Below are positions 57,312-64,000 of a stretch of DNA of 64,000 nucleotides, piece by piece (within the stretch, counting starts at the first letter, position 1; every line of letters starts with the position of its first letter). The position numbers and the translations under genes are program-made. Under the pieces are notes generated by a model. That model ran no database searches. It was not told the DNA's origin and was given only the letters and a program-made list of their open reading frames with translations. The stretch covers positions 62,001-126,000 of the forward strand of contig VMTA01000004.1 of NCBI GenBank assembly GCA_013791855.1, in the 5' to 3' direction. Source of the stretch: Sideroxydans sp. (GTDB lineage Bacteria; Pseudomonadota; Gammaproteobacteria; Burkholderiales; Gallionellaceae).

Positions 57312-58196
57312 TTAATCTGCACCCTTCTCGGCGAACAGGCGGTCGAGCTGTTGCTCGTAAGCGTGGTAGCCGAGATAGTCATAAAGCTCCATGCGTGTCT
57401 GCATGGTGTCCACTACGTTCTGCTGCGTGCCGTCGGCGAGGATGTGCTGGTACACATTCAAAGCCGCCTGACTCATGGCGCGGTAGGCGGACAGTGGATA
57501 CAGCACCAGCTTCACGCCCACACCAGCCAGTTGCTCGGTGGTGAATAGCGGCGTTGCGCCGAACTCGGTGATGTTGGCGAGCACCGGTACTTTCACGGTC
57601 TTGGTGAATTCGGCGTATTGCTCGAGCGTGGTCATCGCTTCGGGGAAGATCATGTCGGCACCGGCTTCGGCGCAGGCGTGGGCACGGTCGATGGCGGAAC
57701 TCATGCCTTCCACGGCCAGCGCATCGGTGCGCGCCATGATGACGAAGCTGTCATCGGTGCGCGCATCCACGGCGGCCTTCACGCGATCCACCATCTCTTG
57801 CTGACTGACGATGGCCTTATTGGGGCGATGCCCGCAGCGCTTCTGCATCACTTGGTCTTCGATGTGGAAACCCGCCGCGCCGGCCTGCGCCACTTCGCGG
57901 GTGGCACGCGCGATGTTGAAAGCGCCGCCCCAGCCGGTATCGACATCCACCAGCAGCGGCAGGTCGCTCGCGGCGGTGATGCGGCGTGCGTCCTCGCACA
58001 CATCATGCAAGGTGGTGATGCCGAGGTCTGGGATGCCGAGCGAAGAAGCGGCCACACCGCCGCCGGAAAGATACAGCGCCCTGTGTCCGCTCTTCTGCGC
58101 GAGGATGGCGCAATAGGCAGTGACTGCGCCGACGACTTGCAGTGGGTGATTGTTTGCGACTGCCTGGCGCAGTTTGTTGCCGGGGGTGTTGTTCAT
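57312..58196 (-). CDS. prpB: 2-methylisocitrate lyase
   Basis: Encodes 294 aa of the isocitrate lyase/PEP mutase superfamily. It cleaves 2-methylisocitrate to pyruvate and succinate. The catalytic-loop motif is KRCGH (in [11 protein letters not shown]), and the Mg-binding aspartates lie in [11 protein letters not shown] and IEDQ. Its ATG overlaps the stop codon of the GntR regulator (ATGA), making the regulator the first cistron of the operon and directly coupling the two. Confidence 0.96.
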   Translation of the reverse strand: MNNTPGNKLRQAVANNHPLQVVGAVTAYCAILAQKSGHRALYLSGGGVAASSLGIPDLGITTLHDVCEDARRITAASDLPLLVDVDTGWGGAFNIARATREVAQAGAAGFHIEDQVMQKRCGHRPNKAIVSQQEMVDRVKAAVDARTDDSFVIMARTDALAVEGMSSAIDRAHACAEAGADMIFPEAMTTLEQYAEFTKTVKVPVLANITEFGATPLFTTEQLAGVGVKLVLYPLSAYRAMSQAALNVYQHILADGTQQNVVDTMQTRMELYDYLGYHAYEQQLDRLFAEKGAD

Positions 58197-58873
58197 GCGA
58201 CTTGCTCCTCTTTATCAATGATCTCGCTGATGCTGCGCCACGCGCCGTGGATGTGGCGGCGCATCAGCATCTCGGCCAGTTCGCCGTCTCGGTTCGCCAG
58301 CGCCTCCACGATCTGGCGGTGCTGGTGCAGGGCGGGCAGGGTGCGTTGGGCGAGGCGGCTGGTGCGGTGGCGGCACATGCGCAGCAACTGGTATTGCTCG
58401 CTGCCCAGCAGGTCCATCAGCATGTGGTTGCGGCTACCGCGCGCGATCTGGAAATGGAAATCGAGATCGCCCTCGCTCTGCGCGTACACCTTGCCGCCCT
58501 GTTTGGCGATCTGCGCTTCGTGCTTGTCGAGCAGGGCGCCCAACTGCGCGATCTCGTCGTCGCTCATCTGCGCGGCGGCGAGGCGGCAGGCCATGCCTTC
58601 CAGCGCTTCACGTACGCCATACAGGTCGGCCAACATCTTGCGATCCAGCACCACCACGCGCGCACCGGCATTCGGCGTGCGTTTCACCAGCCGCATGCCT
58701 TCGAGATGACGCAAGGCCTCGCGCAGCGGACCGCGCCCCATGCCGTAACGTTCGGCCAGTTCGGCTTCGTTCAGTTTCTGCCCTTGCGCCAGTTCACCGG
58801 TCACGATGCTGTGCGCCAGGCGATGGGTGGCCTGATCGGCCAGAGTGCTTTGCTGGGTAAGGCTGGATGGCAT
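58193..58873 (-). CDS. GntR/FCD-type transcriptional regulator of the prp operon
   Basis: Encodes 226 aa. The N-terminal winged helix-turn-helix (about residues 15-78; [22 protein letters not shown], then [13 protein letters not shown]) is followed by an FCD ligand-binding domain (about 90-215) with the metal-ligand pattern [12 protein letters not shown] and HRQIVEAL. Many betaproteobacteria regulate prp genes with such a GntR protein rather than the sigma54 activator PrpR. The ATG at 58873 starts the family N-terminus. Two TGTCGACA palindromes lie just upstream, suggesting autoregulation. Confidence 0.9.
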   Translation of the reverse strand: MPSSLTQQSTLADQATHRLAHSIVTGELAQGQKLNEAELAERYGMGRGPLREALRHLEGMRLVKRTPNAGARVVVLDRKMLADLYGVREALEGMACRLAAAQMSDDEIAQLGALLDKHEAQIAKQGGKVYAQSEGDLDFHFQIARGSRNHMLMDLLGSEQYQLLRMCRHRTSRLAQRTLPALHQHRQIVEALANRDGELAEMLMRRHIHGAWRSISEIIDKEEQVA

Positions 58874-58886
58874 GGACGACCTCAGA

Positions 58887-58896
58887 TTGTCGACAA
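58887..58896. promoter_or_regulatory. Putative GntR operator, proximal copy
   Basis: Perfect 10-bp palindrome TTGTCGACAA, 13 nt upstream of the regulator's ATG. It fits the TNGTNNNACNA-like symmetry bound by FCD-type GntR regulators. Its centre is 63 bp (six helical turns) from the distal copy. Confidence 0.6.
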
Positions 58897-58949
58897 AGTG
58901 TGCAAATGCTAGCACCAAAACTGCAATTAATGGCAAGCAAGTTTTACTT

Positions 58950-58959
58950 ATGTCGACAA
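58950..58959. promoter_or_regulatory. Putative GntR operator, distal copy
   Basis: ATGTCGACAA, with the 8-bp palindrome TGTCGACA at 58951-58958. The weak promoter candidate of the prp operon (TTGCCA, 19 nt, TAGCAT on the minus strand) lies between the two copies, so both could contribute to looping repression. Confidence 0.55.
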
Positions 58960-59011
58960 AGAGGGTTTTGTGGTTTGAGAGGGAGACTGGTAAATAGTTG
59001 AAAATTAGGGG

Positions 59012-59042
59012 CAAAAACAAAACAGCCCGCATGAGGCGGGCC
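59012..59042 (-). terminator. Rho-independent terminator of thyA-folA
   Basis: On the minus strand GCCCGC, loop CTCAT, GCGGGC, then TGTTTTGTTTTT (stem arms 59036-59041 and 59025-59030; A-tract 59012-59022 on the plus strand). It lies 21 nt after the folA stop and insulates the prp operon promoter. Confidence 0.85.
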
Positions 59043-59062
59043 GTTGAAGAAAAGCTTGTCGA

Positions 59063-59548
59063 CTATCGTCGCCGGTAGGTGACGAAGTGGTATTGCAGTG
59101 CCTGAGGTTCGGTCTGGTTGCGCACCTCGCGTGCAGTCTCCTGCCATGCGTTCCGGTTGAACGCGGGGAAGTGCGCATCGCCGTCCACATCCTGCTGGAT
59201 CTCGGTGATGTACAAGGTGTCCGCCAGTGGCAATGCCTGTGCGTAGATCTCCGCACCGCCGACGATGAAGACCTCATCATCGTTTGTACTCAGCTTGATC
59301 GCATCCGGCAGCGAGTGCGCGACGAGACAGCCTTCCACTTTCAGCGCGTCATTGCGTGTGACGATCACCGTGGTGCGCCCCGGCAAGGGCTTGCCGATGG
59401 AATCGAAGGTCTTGCGCCCCATGATCATGTGATGCCCCATGGTCAGCGCCTTGAAATGCTTGAGATCTTCCGGGCAGCGCCATGGCAGCGTGTTGTTCAC
59501 GCCGATGGTGCGGTTCTGCGCCATGGCGACGATCAGGGAAACGCTCAT
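59063..59548 (-). CDS. folA: Dihydrofolate reductase
   Basis: Encodes 161 aa. It reduces dihydrofolate with NADPH, regenerating the cofactor consumed by ThyA. Typical blocks are [18 protein letters not shown], the catalytic acidic residue in [29 protein letters not shown] (given as its core) and [11 protein letters not shown]. Length matches E. coli FolA (159 aa). Its ATG overlaps the thyA stop by 4 nt, so the two are translated together. Confidence 0.96.
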   Translation of the reverse strand: MSVSLIVAMAQNRTIGVNNTLPWRCPEDLKHFKALTMGHHMIMGRKTFDSIGKPLPGRTTVIVTRNDALKVEGCLVAHSLPDAIKLSTNDDEVFIVGGAEIYAQALPLADTLYITEIQQDVDGDAHFPAFNRNAWQETAREVRNQTEPQALQYHFVTYRRR

Positions 59549-60339
59549 ACAGCGACGGGGGCCTTGATTGCAGGGTGAGGGTCGTATCCCTCTAAAGTGA
59601 AGTCCTCGAACTTGAAGCCGAAGATGTCTTTCACCTCCGGGTTGATCTTCATGGTCGGCAGCGCACGCGGCTCGCGCGACAGTTGCAGCGCGGTCTGTTC
59701 CATGTGGTTGGAATAGAGGTGCGCATCGCCGAAGGTATGCACGAAATCGCCGTACTTCAGGCCGCACACTTGCGCCATCATCATGGTCAACAATGCATAC
59801 GAGGCGATGTTGAACGGCACGCCGAGGAAGATGTCGGCGCTGCGCTGGTACAACTGGCAAGAGAGCTTGCCGTCCGCAACATAGAACTGGAAAAAGGCAT
59901 GGCAGGGCGCGAGCGCCATCTTGTCCAGCTCGCCGACGTTCCAGGCCGAGACGATGATGCGGCGCGAATCGGGATTGTTCTTGAGCTGATCGACGGCGAT
60001 CTTGATCTGGTCGATCACGCGGCCATCGACAGCCTCCCACGAGCGCCACTGTTTGCCATACACCGGGCCGAGGTTGCCGTTCTCGTCCGCCCACTCGTCC
60101 CAGATGCTGACGCCGTTGTCCTTGAGGTACTTGGTGTTGGTGCTGCCCTGCAGGAACCACAGCAACTCATGCACGATGGATTTCAGGTGGCACTTCTTGG
60201 TGGTGACCAGCGGAAAGCCCTGCGAGAGGTCGAAGCGCATCTGGTAGCCGAACACGCTGGTGGTGCCGGTGCCGGTGCGGTCGGATTTGGTGGTGCCGTG
60301 GTCCAGCACGTGTTGCATCAAGTCGAGGTATTGGCGCAT
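59545..60339 (-). CDS. thyA: Thymidylate synthase
   Basis: Encodes 264 aa, identical in length to E. coli ThyA. It methylates dUMP to dTMP using methylene-tetrahydrofolate. The nucleophilic cysteine is in [12 protein letters not shown]. Other signatures are [29 protein letters not shown] and [12 protein letters not shown]. It is the first gene of thyA-folA. The ATG at 60339 matches the family start. The promoter region is the 49-nt gap shared with the divergent aminopeptidase gene. Confidence 0.97.
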   Translation of the reverse strand: MRQYLDLMQHVLDHGTTKSDRTGTGTTSVFGYQMRFDLSQGFPLVTTKKCHLKSIVHELLWFLQGSTNTKYLKDNGVSIWDEWADENGNLGPVYGKQWRSWEAVDGRVIDQIKIAVDQLKNNPDSRRIIVSAWNVGELDKMALAPCHAFFQFYVADGKLSCQLYQRSADIFLGVPFNIASYALLTMMMAQVCGLKYGDFVHTFGDAHLYSNHMEQTALQLSREPRALPTMKINPEVKDIFGFKFEDFTLEGYDPHPAIKAPVAV

Positions 60340-60388
60340 GGGGTAGCCCGTATAATCGCGGCGTTCATTGACTAAATTCGAGGCCGCA

Positions 60389-61822
60389 ATGCTAGCACAA
60401 CTGACCCTATCCAAGACTCTGCCCGCCACTACTCACTTGCTGGTGCTGCTACCCAAGAACAAGAGCCTGCCCAAAGACGCGCCGCACGGCGATCTGCTCT
60501 CCGCAGTGCTCAAGCGCCGCGACATGAAGGCGGACGAGCTGGCGAAGACGCCGGTGGCGGCGAACGCGGCGGACGGCACGCTGGTGGCTTGGGCGATGTT
60601 GGATGCGGAGAAAGACGCGTTCGCGCAGCAGGTGCTGGTGCGCAAGGCCTTGCAGTTGCTGCTGGACGAACAACCGAAGCAGATCGCTATCGCCGTATCC
60701 GGCGCGACGGCGCAACGTGCTGCAGAGTTGGCAGTGTACGGCGCATGGGTGAACAGTGCGCTGCTGCCGATGCGCAAGAAGAAGGACGAGCGCAAACCTT
60801 TGCAGAAGATCACATTGGTCGGCGAGGTGGACAGGAAGCCGTTCGCCGCATTGCAAGCGCAGGCGGCCGGCAATCTGTTGAGCCGCGAGTTGACCGTGAT
60901 GGCACCGAACGAATTGACACCGGGACTGTATCGTCAGCGCATCAAGAAGCTGGCGCAGGCCAAGGGCTGGAAGCACGAAGAGTTCGACATGAAGAAGTTG
61001 CGCAAGCTGGGCGCGGGCGCATTCGTTGCGGTGGCACAGGGCAGCGAGACCGAAGATGCCGCCATCGTGCATCTGACCTACAAGCATCCGAAAGCGAAGC
61101 AGACCGTCGCGCTGGTGGGTAAGGGCATCTGCTTCGATACCGGCGGCCACAACCTGAAGCCGTCGCGCTACATGCACAACATGCACGAGGACATGAACGG
61201 CTCGGCGGTGTCGCTCGGCATCCTGTTGGCGGCAAGCGAACAGAAGCTGCCGGTGAACATCGACTGCTGGCTGGCGATCGCGCAGAACCATATCAGCCCC
61301 AAGGCATACAAGCAGAACGACATCGTCAAGGCGCTGAATGGCACGCATATCGAGATCATCCACACCGATGCAGAAGGCCGCATGGTGCTGGCCGATACCT
61401 TGACGCTGGCCTCGCGCGCCAAGCCGGACCTGATGATCGACTTCGCCACGCTGACTGGCAGCATGGCGGCTGCGTTGGGGGCGCGTTATTCCGGCGTGTT
61501 CGCCAGCAGCGACGAATTGGCGCAGCGTGCGGTGAACACCGGCAAGCAGAGCGGCGAGCGCCTGTGCGCCTTCCCGCAGGATGAAGACTACGAAGCGGAA
61601 CTTGATTCCAAGGTGGCCGATATCAAGCAATGCACGTTGACCGGCGACGCCGATCACATCCTTGCTACACGCTTCCTTAAACGCTTTGTCGAGCACGACA
61701 CGCCCTGGCTGCATGTGGACTTGTCGTCCAGTCGTTGCGAAGGCGGCTTGGGCATCGTCGCGAGCGAGGTGAATGGCTTCGGTGTGGCGTGGGGTGTGGC
61801 GATGCTTAAGGGGACACATTGA
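60389..61822 (+). CDS. M17-family leucyl aminopeptidase (PepA-like)
   Basis: Encodes 477 aa of a dizinc/dimanganese aminopeptidase. The C-terminal catalytic domain has [16 protein letters not shown] (metal-binding lysine and aspartate, then catalytic lysine), HEDMNGSAV in place of the more usual MKxDMx[15 protein letters not shown] (metal ligands and catalytic arginine) and DFATLTGSM. All expected ligand positions are filled, so activity is likely. The divergent third motif places it outside classical PepA. The start ATG at 60389 follows GAGG; an upstream TTG is unlikely. It overlaps the next gene by 1 nt. Confidence 0.9.
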   Translation: MLAQLTLSKTLPATTHLLVLLPKNKSLPKDAPHGDLLSAVLKRRDMKADELAKTPVAANAADGTLVAWAMLDAEKDAFAQQVLVRKALQLLLDEQPKQIAIAVSGATAQRAAELAVYGAWVNSALLPMRKKKDERKPLQKITLVGEVDRKPFAALQAQAAGNLLSRELTVMAPNELTPGLYRQRIKKLAQAKGWKHEEFDMKKLRKLGAGAFVAVAQGSETEDAAIVHLTYKHPKAKQTVALVGKGICFDTGGHNLKPSRYMHNMHEDMNGSAVSLGILLAASEQKLPVNIDCWLAIAQNHISPKAYKQNDIVKALNGTHIEIIHTDAEGRMVLADTLTLASRAKPDLMIDFATLTGSMAAALGARYSGVFASSDELAQRAVNTGKQSGERLCAFPQDEDYEAELDSKVADIKQCTLTGDADHILATRFLKRFVEHDTPWLHVDLSSSRCEGGLGIVASEVNGFGVAWGVAMLKGTH

Positions 61823-62439
61823 TGCGCTGGCTGTTGCTTGCGCTGGTGTTGACGCTGTCTGCTTGCGGCGAGGCGGAGAAGCTTCCCGCATTGCCGTCCG
61901 GCAGCGTGGTGTTGGCCTTGGGCGACAGCCTCACCGCAGGGGCAGGCGTGACGCCGGAGCAAGCCTGGCCCGCCTTGCTGGCGCAGCGTACCGGCTGGCA
62001 GGTGATCAACGGCGGCGTGAACGGCAACACCAGTGGCGATGCGCTAAAGCGACTTCCAGCGTTGCTCGAAGAACACAGGCCCGCGTTGGTATTGCTGACA
62101 TTGGGCGGTAACGACATGCTGCGCCGCTTGCCGGTGCAACAACTGGAAGAGAATCTGGCGCACCTGGTGGTGAAGAGCAGGGCGGAAGGGGCGCAGGTGG
62201 TGATGGTGGCGACGCCGCAACCCAGTCTTGCCGGCGCCGTGTTGCGCAATCTCTCCGCGCCTGAATTCTATGGTCGGGTGGCGGGCTCACATCAGGTGCC
62301 GCTGATCGAGGATGCCATCGCCGAGGTGCTGTCCGATCCTTTGCTCAAGGGCGACCAGATCCATCCGAACGCGGACGGACATGCAGTGCTTGCCACTAAG
62401 ATCTTTGAAGCTTTGCGCGATATCGGCTACGCAGATTGA
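61822..62439 (+). CDS. GDSL-family lipoprotein esterase (TesA/arylesterase-like)
   Basis: Encodes 205 aa. The N-terminus has a lipobox (LTLSACG, Cys15), implying a membrane-anchored lipoprotein. SGNH hydrolase blocks are present: block I LALGDSLTAG with the nucleophilic serine, the block II Gly in NGGVNGNTS, block III GGNDML, and the block V Asp/His pair DQIHPNADGH. It is similar in size to TesA-type multifunctional esterases. It begins at a TGATG junction with the aminopeptidase gene. Confidence 0.9.
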   Translation: MRWLLLALVLTLSACGEAEKLPALPSGSVVLALGDSLTAGAGVTPEQAWPALLAQRTGWQVINGGVNGNTSGDALKRLPALLEEHRPALVLLTLGGNDMLRRLPVQQLEENLAHLVVKSRAEGAQVVMVATPQPSLAGAVLRNLSAPEFYGRVAGSHQVPLIEDAIAEVLSDPLLKGDQIHPNADGHAVLATKIFEALRDIGYAD

Positions 62440-62561
62440 CCTGCTCAAGTTAGTCATTGCGGAAGCGGATGAGCGCCTGATAGTATGGCTCCGCGGCAAC
62501 TTCAGCTTTGTCGCGACCATTTTAGTAGATGCCGTTCTTCAACCTGTAAGGAGGATTCAAG

Positions 62562-62963
62562 ATGACGATGCAAGATTCCAGTTTCATGCGTTGGACCAGC
62601 CGCGTAATGATCGTACTCATGACGTGCATGGCGATGCCGTTGACAGCGAATGCCGCGATGGTGGAGACCGATGTGGTGGTCGATCATGCCTTGGCCGAAC
62701 AGGGCCGAGCCAAGATCATGGCGCTGGTGAATCGTGAGGATGTGCGTGCCCAACTGGAAGTGCGCGGCGTCACGACCGAGCAAGCCCAAGCACGCGTCGA
62801 TGCGCTGACCGACGATGAAGCGATGCAGATCGCAGGCAAGCTGGACCAGTTGCCGGCAGGTGGTGACATCCTTGGTACGGCAGTATTCATCTTTATCATA
62901 CTGCTAGTGACCGACATCCTCGGCTTCACCAAGATATTCCCGTTCACACGCTCGGTACGCTGA
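62562..62963 (+). CDS. PA2779-family small protein with double-glycine motif and C-terminal membrane tail
   Basis: Encodes 133 aa. A hydrophobic signal segment covers residues about 14-32 (VMIVLMTCMAMPLTANAA). A charged helical region follows (about 40-98), ending LTDDEAMQIAGKLDQLPAGG. A hydrophobic tail of about 25 residues (ILGTAVFIFIILLVTDILGF) begins just after the glycine pair at residues 100-101. The name follows resemblance to the Pseudomonas PA2779 family, which has unknown function and usually precedes a PA2778-type peptidase. That gene is present here 6 nt downstream. A strong AAGGAGG ribosome-binding site precedes the ATG. Confidence 0.82.
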   Translation: MTMQDSSFMRWTSRVMIVLMTCMAMPLTANAAMVETDVVVDHALAEQGRAKIMALVNREDVRAQLEVRGVTTEQAQARVDALTDDEAMQIAGKLDQLPAGGDILGTAVFIFIILLVTDILGFTKIFPFTRSVR

Positions 62964-62969
62964 TCAGCG

Positions 62970-63914
62970 ATGTCTAGAGCTTATGCCAGCCTGATGGCTG
63001 GCATATTCCTTCTAATGCTCGGGGGGTGCAGGACACTGCCGCCTCCGGCAGCTTTGTCCGAAGATATGGCTGCGGCATTGCCGCGTCAGATCGAGCTATC
63101 TGAAGTGCCCTTCTTTGCACAGGAAGATTACCAGTGCGGACCGGCCGCGCTGGCGATGGTCATGAAACATGCAGGTTTGGCGGTCGATCCGGAAGTGCTC
63201 AAACCGGAGGTCTATCTGCCGGGGCGTGAAGGTTCATTGCAAGTCGAGATGATGGGCGCGACGCGGCGTCACGGTCTGGTGGCATATCAGATGTCGCCGG
63301 TGCTGGGCGAGGTGTTGGAAGAGGTCGCGCGCGGCACGCCGGTGGTGGTGTTGCAGAACCTTGCGCTGGATTGGTATCCGGTCTGGCATTACGCGGTGGT
63401 CATCGGTTACGACCTGAATAAGAAGGAAGTTATTCTGCGTTCCGGGCGCGAGCGTGATCAGCGCATATCGCTTGTTGCATTCGAAAACACCTGGGCGCGC
63501 AGTGCGCACTGGGCGATGGTCGCTATGCCGCCGGAGAAGGTGCCCTATACTGCAACGGAATCTCGTTACGTTGCTGCAGTGAATGCATTCGGCAAGGTTG
63601 GGCAACTGCCCGCCTCTCGTCTGGCCTATCTTTCTGCCAAGAAGCGCTGGCCGGATAGTCTGGGTGTCAGTATCGGACTGGGAAATATCGCCTATTTGAT
63701 GAAGCGCATGGATGAGGCCGAGGCCGAGTTCAGGGCGGCTGTTACGGCGCATCCGGATTCGGTCGCTGCGCTGAACAATCTGGCGCAGACACTTTCAGAT
63801 ATGGGGCACGATGAGGAGGCGCTGGTGTTCGTGCAGCGCGCGGCAGAGTTGGGCGGCCCGCTGCATGACATCGTGTTGTCGACTCAGGCTTCTATAGAGC
63901 GCAAGCTAAAATAG
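62970..63914 (+). CDS. PA2778-family C39-like cysteine peptidase lipoprotein with TPR domain
   Basis: Encodes 314 aa. The lipobox-like sequence LMLGGC (Cys20) implies an outer- or inner-membrane lipoprotein. Residues about 42-190 resemble a C39/papain-like peptidase: catalytic Cys56 in YQCGPAAL and His140 in WHYAVVIGY. The usual DP aspartate strand is replaced by ILRSG. Residues about 195-314 form TPR-type helices (SIGLGNIAYLMKRMDEAEAE, then ALNNLAQTLSDMGHDEEAL). It starts 6 nt after the PA2779-like gene, so the pair is an operon. The substrate is unknown; the upstream small protein is an obvious candidate. Confidence 0.83.
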   Translation: MSRAYASLMAGIFLLMLGGCRTLPPPAALSEDMAAALPRQIELSEVPFFAQEDYQCGPAALAMVMKHAGLAVDPEVLKPEVYLPGREGSLQVEMMGATRRHGLVAYQMSPVLGEVLEEVARGTPVVVLQNLALDWYPVWHYAVVIGYDLNKKEVILRSGRERDQRISLVAFENTWARSAHWAMVAMPPEKVPYTATESRYVAAVNAFGKVGQLPASRLAYLSAKKRWPDSLGVSIGLGNIAYLMKRMDEAEAEFRAAVTAHPDSVAALNNLAQTLSDMGHDEEALVFVQRAAELGGPLHDIVLSTQASIERKLK

Positions 63915-63918
63915 TGAC

Positions 63919-64000
63919 TCAAGCGGTCAACGCGATCACCAGATAACGCGCGAATTTTCCCAGCAGCATGAACAGCGCTGCGTGCCAGGGATTCAGTCGC
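63919..64000 (-). CDS. C-terminal fragment of a YqaA-like membrane protein (truncated by window edge)
   Basis: Only the last 27 codons are inside the window, read on the minus strand: RLNPWHAALFMLLGKFARYL, then VIALTA and a TGA at 63919-63921. The hydrophobic, Gly-Lys-containing end resembles the last helix of YqaA/DedA-like proteins (LGKxxRYLVxA). It is convergent with the peptidase gene, 4 nt away. The 5' part lies beyond the window, so family assignment is tentative. Confidence 0.5.
   Translation of the reverse strand, partial: RLNPWHAALFMLLGKFARYLVIALTA

Noticed and set aside
59055..59064. Third TTGTCGACT-like site resembling the GntR operators
   Set aside because: It overlaps the end of folA beyond the terminator, is asymmetric outside the GTCGAC core, and its centre is 106 bp from the distal operator, so out of phase.

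Overview
The window looks like ordinary chromosome of a Gram-negative betaproteobacterium. Gene dosage and family resemblance suggest a sulfur- or iron-oxidising member of the Nitrosomonadales, such as a Gallionellaceae/Sideroxydans-like organism; this placement is inference. Supporting observations are the high-GC codon use, outer-membrane beta-barrels and lipoproteins, a groESL operon with a CIRCE element, a soxYZAXB thiosulfate-oxidation cluster, a prpBC-acnD-prpF-prpE methylcitrate cluster and a bacteriohemerythrin. I saw no transposase, prophage, CRISPR array or rRNA gene. Coding density is very high, and many neighbours overlap by 4 nt (ATGA) or 1 nt, which implies translational coupling.

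Layout. 1-4.4 kb: outer-membrane beta-barrel, dacB and bioA (coupled), and a divergent nucleotide-sugar-epimerase-like gene. 4.4-6.8 kb: groES-groEL with a heat-shock promoter and CIRCE, then tRNA-Phe between two terminators. 6.9-11.0 kb: a TPR/beta-barrel protein resembling Slam-type translocators, followed by a large secreted FecR-domain protein with duplicated C-terminal modules. 11.2-16.9 kb: sigma70-type promoter, soxYZAX, soxB and three small accessory genes. 16.9-17.4 kb: palindromic intergenic repeat and an interrupted small membrane-protein gene. 17.5-22.0 kb (minus): metallo-beta-lactamase-fold hydrolase, sthA, metG. 22.2-27.2 kb (plus): dcd, a small conserved gene, a basic amino acid decarboxylase, a macro-domain hydrolase, a CHASE-GGDEF protein. 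27.2-31.9 kb (minus): four-gene MacAB-type efflux operon. 32.1-34.6 kb (plus): S4 RNA-binding protein, APH/AAA kinase, bacteriohemerythrin. 34.6-38.6 kb (minus): chemoreceptor, polyamine-type binding protein and Cache-GGDEF cyclase. 38.7-45.8 kb (minus): rdgC, parC, parE, dicarboxylate/glutamate symporter, small periplasmic protein. 45.9-50.3 kb (minus): serC coupled to an ATP-grasp gene, then rlhA. 50.4-58.9 kb (minus): propionate/methylcitrate operon headed by a GntR regulator with two palindromic operators. 59.0-60.3 kb (minus): thyA-folA with a terminator. 60.4-63.9 kb (plus): M17 aminopeptidase, GDSL lipoprotein esterase, and a PA2779/PA2778-type pair. A truncated YqaA-like gene runs off the right edge.

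Metabolically, the Sox proteins would oxidise thiosulfate in the periplasm. No soxCD is visible, so sulfane sulfur would have to be handled elsewhere. The prp operon converts propionyl-CoA to pyruvate and succinate. The items most worth a second look are the PA2779/PA2778 pair (a double-glycine motif before a membrane tail, beside a C39-like peptidase), the Slam-like/FecR-module pair, the binding protein/cyclase/chemoreceptor cluster, and the serC/ATP-grasp pair.
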